Below, piece after piece: positions 56,214-64,000 of a DNA stretch of 64,000 nucleotides. The notes beneath the pieces are model-generated. The model was not told the DNA's origin and ran no database searches. It worked only from the letters and a program-made list of their open reading frames with translations. Where the stretch lies: contig JAVGWX010000012.1 of the NCBI GenBank assembly GCA_036924085.1, forward strand, positions 30,478,479 to 30,542,478, in the 5' to 3' direction. The position numbers were made by a program, and so were the translations under genes. Origin of the DNA: Ariolimax columbianus (lineage: Eukaryota; Mollusca; Gastropoda; Stylommatophora; Arionidae). Numbering within the stretch: the first letter of the stretch is position 1; each line of letters begins with the position of its first letter.

Positions 56214-57354
56214 ATAGATAGATAGATAGATGGAGAAATAGATAGATAGATATATAGATAGATATATAAATAGATAGATATATAGATATATAGATAAATA
56301 GATAGATAGATTTAGATAGATAGATAGATAGAACACAAATATATATATATATATATAGAAAGATAGGTAGATGGATAGATGGATAAATAGATAGATAGAT
56401 AGATACATAGATAGATAGATACGTAGCAGGTCTGCTGATAACCTGGTGACGTTATGTTATTATCCTGTGGCAGAACTGTCTTGTTTACTGCTACATGGGA
56501 TAGAGCTAAGATTTTTTTGAGAATGCGAGTTAAGAGTTACAACATGGACTACATAACGTTACAGCTTCAACATTGAAAACACTAGAAATTGCGCTAACCA
56601 TAAAACAGGATAATTAATGTTTTACAATAATATTTGTTACTACAATATCAAACAAAAGAGAAGAACTACTAATCTAAATAATGCCATAAACTAACACAGA
56701 GGATTCAAACATTTGCTGTTGGTGTGGCCTCTGTAACTAATTTACACAGGTTCCAAGTCTCCTATATGAACTAACACGATATCTAAACTTAATATAATTC
56801 AATCTTGTGACAAATTGGTTAACTAGCTAACTCGTTGTCTTCTGACGTGCCTCCAAGTCGTCTAGGCTGGAGATGAAATCTACCGCCCTGCGTCAGGGCT
56901 GACTATCTTAGGCTGTCGAACGCATGAACATTGGTTAGAATGAGCTTCCATAGGAGACTCCAGCTGCATCTAACTCTTAGACCAGTTGCCAGTTCTCAAA
57001 CATCTGGAACGTATCTTTGGTGCCTGTGTTACACCTATACTGAACAAATGCATTACATGAGTGCTGTTATGATGCACATCTCTTTACGTAATACGCGTCT
57101 TTGGGATCGCAGTCCAAGGATTACACAGAATCCTTATCGTTCTACCCACCAGGAACCTTTTATCGTAGTAGGGCCACCGTTCCTCCAACAGGCACCAAGG
57201 TAATGGCTGGATAACATTCTTCTAGATCAGTTCTCGAATTGGACCAAGGCAAATCTTCTCACTCACAAGTGATCCAATCTCCTTCTCACATTGTTTACAG
57301 GATGTCAATCATTCGCACCTGTGAGCGAAGTGCAAGGCTCTCGGTGTATGATGG

Positions 57355-57398
<44 letters not shown>

Positions 57399-57399
57399 C

Positions 57400-57450
<51 letters not shown>

Positions 57451-60400
57451 CATAGATGTGAGAAGGTATTCTTTAAGAACCTAAACATTTTGGTCCCATA
57501 GCTTCAGGTTTACAGGTGCAGTTTCCAGACTTCTCACACACATCTTTGCAGTTCTTTGAGCAGGGACTTTTACAATCTTCTCCAAAATAGCCAACTGGAC
57601 ACTCTGCAAGAAATCAGTTTGTACGTACATTAATAACTATAGTCATTTTTGTGAAGAATGAAAAGTAAATAATCTTATATAACATGATGAATCAACCACC
57701 GCTGCTCTGAGATCATGTGCAGCTCCAAGGAAATATGATATGCGTCTCGTGGCAATTTTGTGGCTGATTTCTAATTAATTAGAATCGCAATTAATATTAA
57801 CATTTAACATAAAATCATTTTTTCTCTGGACTTATAAACTGGGCTTAAATTTAGAGACCCATGGATTAAAACATACGTTTGTGTTCATGGTGAATAATAC
57901 ATCTTATAATCTAGATCCTAATTTAAATGCTAGATTTGATTATGAAAAATGATAAACTGTCAGGGCTTAAAATATCTCCATGTGAACTGAAAACACAAAA
58001 AATGCAGTATTATATGAATACCGCCACACTGTGGAAAACTATGAAGAAAGAGTGCAGACAACTTGGCAGAAGAAGAAACAGCGTGATAACTAAATAAAAA
58101 AACACAACAAATAATCACTTTTCAGGAAAAGAAGACCTTTATCAGAGTCAGAAAGAAAGTTCACAGAACAGGAAACAACTACCACTGCGTTAATCGAGCG
58201 GAGCAGGCGACCCTGTTTTGCACGATAACGTGGCATTGAATAGCCACATACACATATACAAACTGGTCTCAATATCCCAGTGTGCGTCTGAGCAAGAAAC
58301 ACATTCAGCCAAACATACTCCAGAAGTGATATACATACTTCTACAACTACGAGAAGAGCTTTGACCTATACAGACGAACCTTCACACAAAGATATCCTAG
58401 AGCCTTGAAGAAATATCGATGCCGGCAACCTTCATCCAGAGAACTGGTCTTCGTGTGTAAACAAAATAAACCAAGTTGCAGACATATCGACTGAACATCT
58501 GCCCGCCAGCCGAACTGTAAAATTTGAAAGAAACATCAGCAGATCAGCGATTGTGGGTTCTTACATCTAGAATAGGTTACCATAGCACTTTCCCGCCGCC
58601 CCTTTCTCCCAACCACCACACCTCTCTTGTACCATCTTCCACCAGAAGAGTGCATCATACAACTTTTTATTTTCTTGAACTCTTTCCAGTTTTATTCTCG
58701 CTGCAGGGGTTATCCTAAAAGGCCCAAAGTTTAAATCAGCTTTTAAACAACAAAATTAGAAGACAAAAAAAAAATAAAATGCAACAACCGCATTGATCAG
58801 GTTCTAGACAAATATATAAATATATATAATACAATACTGTCATACGACATTTTTCATATTGCTGGGGTAGTCTTAGGATTTTAAAGGCAGAGAACTACAG
58901 ACCACTTCGCCATTACTGTCGCCATGTGCTGGATATGTTTGTTTATTTCACCCCAACAGAAAAACAACATATGCCATACCGGGTATTCGAACCGCTGCCC
59001 TCTTTGTCGGCCAAAATAAATAAAACAAATATTTAGACTCGTCAAGTACTTAATTCTTGGACCTTGTCGCATTGTAAGCAATAAACACGTGATTCTATCA
59101 GCCAATCAACCATACCGTTCAATGAGCTTCGCGTTACCATTGTAACCAAGGTTTACTCTCCGTGACGTAATGATATAGTGCTTAGTCTGTACATGTAGGG
59201 AGTCTTGTTTCACCTGCCTTTAAGACAAGGATACGCTTGAAAGTCGTTGGATTCCCTATTCCGCCGTTTCGCGTGTTCGTTTCTGGAGAGACAAGTGCCT
59301 TTACATCTCAACTATTAGCCTGCTGGTTTGGAGTCAGTGAGCAAAACGTTCTAGATCTCTCCACGTCTTCAGTGTTTCTTTTATTTTTGTCCTGACCACA
59401 GACATTTTCCATTTATGTTTATCTCTAGCTAAACGTCCCAGCTTTTGTATGTCCCGAGCTAAACGTCCCAACTTATGTTTGTCCCGAGATAAACGTCCCA
59501 ACTTATGTTTGTCCCGAGCTAAACGTCCAAGCACATGTTTGCCCCGAGCTAAACGTCCCAGCTTATGTTTGCCCCGAGATCAACGTCCAAGCATATGTTT
59601 GTCCCGAACTAAACGTCCCAGCTTATGTTTGTCCCAAACTCAAATATTCCAGGTTATGTTTGTCCCAAGCTAGAAGTCCAAGCTTATGTTTGTCTCAAGC
59701 TAAACATCCAAGCTTATGTTTGTCCGGAACTCAAACGTTCCAGCTGTTTGTCCCGAACTCAAACGTTCCAGCTGTTTGTCCCGAAATCAAACGTTCCAGC
59801 TTATGTTTATCCCGAACTCAAACGTTCCAGCTTATGTTTGTCCCGAGCACAAACGTTCCAGCTTATGTTTGTCCCGAACTCAAACGTTCCAGCTTCTGTT
59901 TGTCCCGAACTCAAAGTTCCAGCTTATATTTGTCCCGAAATCAAACGTTCCAGCTATTTGTCCCGAACTCAAACGTTCCAGCTGTTTGTCCCGAACTCAA
60001 ACGTTCCAGCTTATGTTTGTCCCGAACTCAAAGTTCCAGCTTATGTTTGTCCCGAAATCAAACGTTCCAGCTGTCTGTCCCGAACTCAAACGTTCAAGCT
60101 TATGTTTGTCCCGAGCACAAACGTTCCAGCTTATGTTTGTCCCTAGCACAAACGCTCCAACTACCAAACCTGGGGGTTTTCGAAAAGGAAAACACGTAAG
60201 TGAGCAATGAAGATTTGTTGCGGCTTTCTCCGCATCGCACAAAGGACCTGTCTCAGTCTTAGATGGTTCGGTTTTCTTGTACGTTTTAGTTAACTTGTCT
60301 ATGTCAGTTTTTTAATGCATAAAGTATTTATATGATTATGTAGCCTGCCCCATGCCCAACCTGTATCTATCGCCTTTTGCAACATGCTTAGTAGGTTACA

Positions 60401-63031
60401 TAGTTACTGTTCCTGGCTCCCGTGTTGGACGAGTACTGCTCTGGAGTATCAATCGAGTGTGGTAATTGCCCATTTTCATTTTCAATTTGATAGAATTGTG
60501 AACAATGTGTGCAGAGTTGGGTCTCATCAAAATGTTACAATCAAATGTGAATATAATATTATATAGACATGTGTGTAATATTTGTTCACGACTTGTGGTT
60601 CTCAAACATCTCGTCTATTGTTTGTGGTTCTGTCGTTTCCTAGTTTGGCCACTCCTGTTATATAAGAAGGGAATGCGGAAGACTCACGAAAACTTTGTGA
60701 CGGAACAACGCAAAACATTGATATTAAAGTTAGAAATGAAGTGATGGATTTAATTTAGCTTAACTTAACTTCTTTAAATTGGTTTAGATGACTCTGTAGT
60801 CTGTACGCGACCAGTTTCTTATACTCCACTTGATCTATAAATAACTTTGCGCATCCAATCTATTCTTGAATGCTGTGACCGACCCTGCCCCACTATTTCC
60901 TGTGCATTCCAAGCATTCACTAATATCTGACAAAATTGATATCCTAATTTCTAATCTGGATCTTTCTTTAATTAATTTGTAGCAGTGTCCTTTTGTTCTT
61001 GTAACCAAATTTACTTTGAAAAACTTGTTTTAGTCTAATTTATCCTTTCCTTTGATTATCTCGTAAACTTGTATTAGATCATCTCGAATTTATCTCTTGT
61101 TTAGATATTGTTGGCCGGTATTTTTTTCTTTGTATCCTTTCCAACTTATCCCCTCTATGATAAAGACTCCACACCCGAAAACAGTGTAGTGTAGTGAGAT
61201 AACATGATCTGGCGTCCCTGCCGATTTTGGAGACAATGACCGTTGATAAGCGGTGAGGGGTATATTTGGCAACAATCTTCAACAGGATAATGGAGATAGA
61301 GAAAGCTACTTCTGTAAATAGAAATACATGATCCCAGATTCCGAGTTCTTGTCAGGGCTGGTATCTAAAAATAAAGTAAAAAGAAATTCAGCAGAATTAA
61401 CCGCTGGTTGCAAATGGAGTTTTTGAAGATCCAGCCGTAATGATTATCAACCCAAAAAAGTGATGGTCAGTGTTTTTTTTAGGACAAATTTGGCATCATT
61501 CATTTTGATTTTCTAACACGCGGTGCCACTATCAACAATGAACAGTACATAAGCATTTTGAGAGATGTGTATTGCCGTCTGACGAAAAAAACGGATGTTT
61601 TTTATCACAAAGGGCGTCCTGCTCCTGCCAGATAACGCTCGACCTCATTCGGCTCACATCACTATGTGCCATCTGCAGCAACTCAGCTGGGAGGTATTGC
61701 CACATCCACCTTATAACCCAGACCTCGTTCCAAGTGATTTCCACCTGTGTGGACCCATAAAAGAATTCCTGTAAGGTCAGCATTCTAGCACTGATGACGA
61801 AGTGAAACATGCTGTCGTGATTGGTTCAGACAAATAAAATACAACATCGCACTGCTGTCTAAAAAATAATTGATTTAGTCCAACAGTGGATTCCGGTCTA
61901 CTGTGGGATCCCAGGCAACAAGAAAGTATATGAGCTCGAAAAGCCGGAAGTGGCAGCACGCAGACTTCCCATCCACAAAGGTATAACGAAGCAAAAACAC
62001 TCTTTAAACGATCCAATAAAACAGAATGGAGAGACCAACACAAAGATTACAAGCCAGAAAATGACTGCATAGACAAACTTGGCATAGATGGGCAGACAAA
62101 GATCTTCAGACTCAGAACCAGATATCGAAGACTCAAGGTCCACTTACACAGAATGGGTCTCAGAGACACCGCCACGCGCGATTGTGGATTCACCCAAGCA
62201 AACACCAGAACATATTCTGCAGGACTGCCCGATCTATGCAGACCAAAGAGAAGCAGTCTGGCCTGGGGGAGCGGCCATGCTCGAGAAGCTGTGGGGGACC
62301 GGCGAAGACCTGAAACGCAGTCTACTTCACGAACCTCACCGGACTAAAAGCATTGCATCAGTTGATCGATGAAAAATGAAGTAAGTTCAGACATCTGAAA
62401 AGTCTTTCAGTTCTGAAGCTTTTCCAGCATTACTTGAACGCTGGGATAAGTGCGTAAACGTTGCAGGAGATTATATGGAAACATAAATGGCATTTTGATA
62501 ACTTAAACATTTTTTTACCTGAATAAACAAAAAGTCCCGGTTTGACTTGAACACCTATCGTATATATACTGTTTTTATTCATTAATAGACAGACAGACAA
62601 ATAGCTAGACAAATTGATAGATAGATTGACCCATACTGTAGATAGATAGATGGATAGAGAAACCGATAGAAAGTCTGATATTTAAGGACAGACAGATAGA
62701 CATACAGACATATATAAATATATATAGACAGAAAGACAGATATATAGACACACATATAGATAGACAGACAGATAGACACACATATAAATATATATATATA
62801 TATATTTAAATATAGACAAAAAAGACAGATAGACACACAAATAGACAGACACGACAGAAAAGATCCACGAATTGATAATACTGAGAATATTTTTGTGTGG
62901 AAAACCTGTACACTGTGTTCCAGCGAAGCCAGATTTGCAAATGCATCTCCCTGTCTCATGATCACATAAATCGTTGCAGTTCTCTGAACAGTTCGTTCCA
63001 CAATCTTCTCCAAAACTTCCATCATCACACT
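41759..63031 (-). CDS. Multi-EGF-like transmembrane protein gene, 3' part (four exons seen)
   Basis: Minus-strand exons at 62906-63031, 57481-57603, 50933-51067 and 41759-41940 all start after a phase-1 split codon and, except the last, end in phase 1, so they splice together in this order. The first three each encode one EGF-like unit of the MEGF/SREC/Draper kind (pattern C-x-x-G-x-F/Y-G-x-D-C..C..N-C..C...G-x-C-x-C..G..C). The last encodes a membrane helix and a short basic cytoplasmic tail. The protein would be a type I receptor or adhesion protein with the EGF array outside the cell. Further 5' exons should lie to the right of the window. The tail lacks the NPxY and YxxL motifs of CED-1/MEGF10 engulfment receptors, so orthology to those is not supported. 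More EGF exons could be hidden in the introns, but I found none. Confidence 0.8.
42031..42245 (-). mobile_element. S1 SINE-like copy with internal deletion
   Basis: The minus-strand S1 5' part (gggatcaagacgctgagcag to the cagactggctaagg region) joined directly to the 3' tail. The duplication tattcatcgttc is at 42019-42030 and 42246-42257. It lies in the intron just before the membrane exon of the EGF gene. Confidence 0.85.
42258..42525 (+). mobile_element. tRNA-type SINE (family S2), full-length
   Basis: The best S2 copy: tRNA-like head (gtggcctagtggttaagtgg, then B box gggttcgatccccatcacag), body and long A tail (42499-42525). Its duplication is the same tattcatcgttc already duplicated by the S1 insertion at 42031. 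Confidence 0.92.
42499..42525. repeat. Poly-A tail of the S2 SINE
   Basis: An A run of about 27 bases at the 3' end of the SINE. Confidence 0.95.
43122..43237. repeat. 40-bp repeat, three copies
   Basis: Unit atcaattgcaagcctgtagt plus ctgaccatgctgatgttgtt, nearly identical copies. Confidence 0.9.
43330..43515 (+). mobile_element. APE-type LINE 3' end fragment
   Basis: The plus strand reads [20 protein letters not shown], then after a +1 break in a run of [19 protein letters not shown] and NTWKNLA. It belongs to the same family as 6600-7147 and ends just before the candidate peptide ORF. Confidence 0.65.
43525..43977 (-). CDS. Candidate secreted cysteine-rich peptide precursor (150 aa)
   Basis: An uninterrupted minus-strand frame. 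From the Met at 43977 it gives a short basic lead, a hydrophobic stretch at about residues 21-41 ([20 protein letters not shown]) that fits a signal peptide or anchor, a KK pair at 48-49, and then eight cysteines: CC at 61-62, C85, C88, CC at 101-102, C119 and C125. N-glycosylation sequons occur near residues 63 and 96. Paired CC plus CxxC resembles small secreted or neuropeptide-type precursors, but I recognise no named family. It lies inside an intron of the EGF-repeat gene on the same strand. The frame extends upstream to 44142 through a GT/G-rich repeat, which I do not count as coding. A chance ORF in transposon debris is possible, because a LINE fragment ends at 43515. Confidence 0.35.
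   Translation of the reverse strand: MELVTIRQSKFVQKSPLKNHAICFVTCFFLDISTVVALYFVRSVMVNKKSIGIAFDNNWYCCNNTFVDEVQKHYSMSHTASLSMCNACELVSNQANASAECCMTRLPNMILNHLWYSLCSELPDCLSILSYLNMEALADLNAVLTVPFQF
44531..44875 (+). mobile_element. S1 SINE-like copy with AAGCC tail
   Basis: S1 from atgagctgcagcggtcggcg to gagattgagaacggacgaag. It ends in four aagcc repeats instead of GAA repeats. Confidence 0.75.
44963..45405. repeat. 24-bp minisatellite, about 18 copies
   Basis: Unit ttcctgtatctctccgttta plus cttg. Length divisible by three leaves open frames on both strands, which I do not regard as genes. Confidence 0.95.
45410..46200. other. EGF-gene intron, unassigned with LINE-like hints
   Basis: The minus strand has short RT-like residues (for example [10 protein letters not shown] near 45540-45570), so this is probably decayed RTE-type LINE. 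Not delimited. Confidence 0.35.
46223..46573 (+). mobile_element. S1 SINE-like copy, full-length
   Basis: S1 from gggatcaagacgccgagcaa to gaacgaacgaacgaagaaga. Flanks share an imperfect agtat-gtt motif that may be the target duplication. Confidence 0.75.
46640..47120 (+). mobile_element. LINE RNase H fragment joined to the CR1-like element
   Basis: The plus strand reads [20 protein letters not shown], followed by [29 protein letters not shown] and a Cys/His region, which is the C-terminal part of an RNase H-bearing LINE. It runs directly into the CR1-like sequence at about 47120. It is a different family from copies A-E. Confidence 0.65.
47120..49175 (+). mobile_element. CR1/L2-like LINE, reverse transcriptase portion
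   Basis: The plus strand encodes a pre-RT region (KWITKPVVT then [13 protein letters not shown]), RT motifs ([58 protein letters not shown]) and the C-terminal [20 protein letters not shown] through [12 protein letters not shown], stop at 49078-49080. Breaks are a frameshift near 47455, a stop at 47766 (Trp to TGA), a frameshift near 48100 and a stop near 48454. The 3' tail is a TTAAG repeat at 49150-49175. No endonuclease is present. Confidence 0.88.
49590..49880. repeat. Minisatellite of about 40 bp, about 7 copies
   Basis: Unit gtcaacaacaacaaaagtct plus gctggtcagttcagtccagg, diverged. Confidence 0.85.
49881..50430. repeat. 42-bp minisatellite, about 10 copies plus diverged tail
   Basis: Unit acaacaggtaaagttgtctc plus atctcttgcttggatgggcatg, in two variant types (gcttggatgggcatg and tgtgctggacagg). 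It is open on both strands because the unit is a multiple of three. Confidence 0.92.
50933..51067 (-). CDS. EGF-like repeat exon
   Basis: On the minus strand the acceptor is tttaatctag and the donor is gcgatg|gtaatg. It encodes [18 protein letters not shown] then [17 protein letters not shown] and LKCRD. It is slightly longer than the other units. The usual C-x-C pair near the end is C-x-x-C here. Phase 1 to phase 1 splices cleanly onto the membrane exon at 41940. Confidence 0.82.
51290..51670 (-). mobile_element. CR1/L2-like LINE 3' fragment
   Basis: The minus strand reads [20 protein letters not shown] and DKLDYNKFF, then a 3' UTR ending in the TTAAG-type tail (51293-51308), matching the element at 47-49 kb. 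It has a short frameshift near 51540. Confidence 0.8.
51955..53192. repeat. 22-bp minisatellite, more than 50 copies
   Basis: Unit acacatggaatctgtcaccg plus ta, with variants ending aaagaatatgttccagca in the first third. It resumes briefly after LINE copy E (53492-53506). Confidence 0.95.
53193..53491 (-). mobile_element. RNase H-bearing LINE copy E, inserted in a 22-bp minisatellite
   Basis: The shortest copy: a GAA tail followed (minus strand) by the knuckle-like region and LLQ, with one small deletion in LLQNCP. The 15-bp duplication gtaacacaaggaatt is at 53178-53192 and 53492-53506. The target was a unit of the 51.9-53.2 kb minisatellite, so the insertion postdates the array. Confidence 0.92.
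53895..54110 (+). mobile_element. S4 SINE copy within a CR1-like LINE
   Basis: Contains acccagctgaacatgggtac and a degraded tRNA-like head. It interrupts the 53.7-55.2 kb CR1-like fragment. Confidence 0.45.
54396..54560 (-). mobile_element. S1 SINE-like copy inside a CR1-like LINE, 5'-truncated
   Basis: The S1 3' half with the 10-bp duplication tcctgtatga at 54386-54395 and 54561-54570. Confidence 0.87.
54611..54966 (-). mobile_element. S1 SINE-like copy inside a CR1-like LINE, full-length
   Basis: A complete S1 repeat of 356 bp with the 10-bp duplication tttattgtcc at 54601-54610 and 54967-54976. This copy gives the best definition of both S1 ends. Confidence 0.9.
55690..55850. repeat. GATA-type microsatellite, imperfect
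   Basis: Mixed GATA, GACA and TATA units. Confidence 0.9.
56078..56425. repeat. GATA-type microsatellite, with TA run
   Basis: Mostly GATA units with GATAAATA interruptions and a TA run near 56180-56210. Confidence 0.95.
56430..57350. other. EGF-gene intron, unassigned
   Basis: A 90-codon plus-strand frame at 56931-57203 ([20 protein letters not shown]) has no family match that I recognise. It may belong to a DNA transposon. Confidence 0.3.
57355..57457. repeat. GATA microsatellite
   Basis: About 25 nearly perfect GATA units, just downstream (minus strand) of an EGF-like exon. Confidence 0.95.
57481..57603 (-). CDS. EGF-like repeat exon
   Basis: On the minus strand the acceptor is gatttcttgcag and the donor is tttag|gttctt. 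It encodes [18 protein letters not shown] then [13 protein letters not shown] and GPKC: eight cysteines in the same spacing as the unit at 62.9 kb. It is phase 1 to phase 1. A GATA array lies immediately downstream on this strand (57355-57457). Confidence 0.85.
   Translation of the reverse strand, partial: SVQLAILEKIVKVPAQRTAKMCVRSLETAPVNLKLWDQNV
57604..58859. other. EGF-gene intron, nothing recognised
   Basis: AT-rich, no repeats or coding signatures seen between the EGF exon and the S3 SINE. Confidence 0.4.
58860..59010 (-). mobile_element. S3 SINE copy
   Basis: The minus strand has gcggttcgaatacccggtat and atgttgtttttctgttgggg, ending at the family's actaccccagcaat end. Confidence 0.6.
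59395..60155. repeat. Minisatellite of 27-31 bp, about 25 copies
   Basis: Unit gtcccgaactcaaacgttcc plus agcttatgttt. Left units carry gagctaaacgtccc instead, and some lack the ttat segment. Several artefactual frames run through it. Confidence 0.93.
60755..61290 (-). mobile_element. CR1/L2-like LINE 3' fragment
   Basis: The minus strand has [20 protein letters not shown], then the downstream region with the same 3' end (TTAAG-type repeat at 60757-60772) as the 47-49 kb copy. It is heavily mutated. Confidence 0.7.
61400..62562 (+). mobile_element. Degenerate mariner transposon, 5' end missing, split by a LINE
   Basis: The plus strand shows the FWD-region remnant, [23 protein letters not shown] residues, [20 protein letters not shown] (the mariner DDD region) and DDEVKHAV. 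After the insertion 61833-62384 it continues [24 protein letters not shown] and stop, then a right inverted repeat ending at 62562 that matches the copy at 18.6-19.3 kb. Confidence 0.85.
61833..62384 (+). mobile_element. RNase H-bearing LINE 3' fragment inserted in mariner
   Basis: The plus strand includes [28 protein letters not shown] residues, [20 protein letters not shown] and [14 protein letters not shown] followed by stop. The 9-bp duplication gttcagaca lies at 61824-61832 and 62385-62393. The RNase H part is frame-shifted. It is a different family from copies A-E: the stop is followed almost at once by the duplication, with no GAA tail. Confidence 0.85.
62575..62855. repeat. GACA/GATA microsatellite
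   Basis: Mixed GACA, GATA and TATA units between the mariner end and an EGF-like exon. Confidence 0.9.
62906..63031 (-). CDS. EGF-like repeat exon
   Basis: On the minus strand the acceptor is cttcttctag and the donor is tacag|gttttc. It encodes [18 protein letters not shown] then [13 protein letters not shown] and GTQC: eight cysteines, one laminin-type/EGF-like unit. The exon is phase 1 to phase 1, so exons like it can be duplicated or skipped without a frame change. It is flanked by GACA/GATA repeats. Confidence 0.85.
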
Positions 63032-63059
63032 CTAGAAGAAGTCAGTGTGTACCAATCAA

Positions 63060-63600
<541 letters not shown>

Positions 63601-63604
63601 TGTT

Positions 63605-64000
63605 TCTGTAAACCTTATACAAGAGCAGAAGTTCTGAATACAAGGCAAGACAGAATGGAAAGTCTACGAGGTGGGATATAACTTAAGATTCCAACCACGG
63701 ATGGGCACGAAACCCATAAGACAACATTAGCATACTACCACTGCACCTGAATAAATGTTGTAAGATTTGATTAAACAGAGTTGTGCATGGGCTTAGCAAC
63801 TTCATCGTGTTAAGCAAATTTCTTCAGAAACTACCATTTCTGCACATGCTTCCTGAATGTCAGCTGTAGTGAGGGCCTTATACTCCGACCGCAGTGAAAC
63901 AAATGACAAGAAAAAGAAGAGGTATTCAGCCGGTCCCCCAATGACGTATTAAATATCATTTCAAGCAAAATAATACTCTAGGTATTCCACACCCTGGGGG
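63605..64000. other. Right edge, nothing recognised
   Basis: Presumed intron of the EGF-repeat gene. No exon or element was recognised. Confidence 0.4.

Noticed and set aside
59449..60210. Three overlapping repeat frames of 164-179 codons
   Set aside because: All are readings of one minisatellite with no splice or promoter context.

Overview
The window is animal nuclear DNA. It contains long spliced genes, very long introns, non-LTR retrotransposons, mariner transposons, several SINE-like families and many minisatellites. The style (multi-EGF receptor exons, RTE, CR1-like and RNase H-bearing LINEs, GATA/CTAT arrays) suggests a lophotrochozoan, probably a mollusc. That is inference, because no diagnostic marker is present. 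No prokaryotic operon, rRNA gene or CRISPR array is visible. Most open reading frames come from transposons or from minisatellites.

Positions 1-29982, plus strand: eight exons of a LETMD1-like gene (LETM1-domain protein of the mitochondrial inner membrane). All eight splice in compatible phases and encode about 327 residues up to a stop at 29980-29982. The first exon(s) lie left of the window. The introns carry minisatellites with units of 15, 26, 28, 30, 44, 46 and 87/90 bp, plus many transposon copies. Two splice acceptors sit in unusual repeats: exon 6 is preceded by several duplicated copies of its own 3' splice site, and exon 8 by a 526-nt AG-free array of branchpoint-like, T-rich units.

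Positions 29983-41758: intergenic, with a decayed APE-type LINE (30.4-32.9 kb), fragments of other LINEs, SINEs and a long CT tract.

Positions 41759-63031, minus strand: four exons of a transmembrane protein with EGF-like repeats. Three exons each encode one cysteine-rich EGF-like unit, and the last encodes a membrane helix with a short, very basic tail. All junctions are phase 1. A same-strand 150-codon ORF at 43525-43977 looks like a signal peptide followed by an eight-cysteine secreted peptide. It is a candidate nested gene in an intron.

Transposon history can be read directly. Five copies of one RNase H-bearing LINE each have target-site duplications of 12-17 bp and a GAA tail. One of them, with an unbroken 792-codon reading frame, sits inside an RTE-type LINE. 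An abundant SINE-like family (12 copies) has a similar GAA tail and may use the same machinery. Two different SINEs entered the same 12-bp target one after the other. A mariner at 61.4-62.56 kb was split by a LINE fragment.
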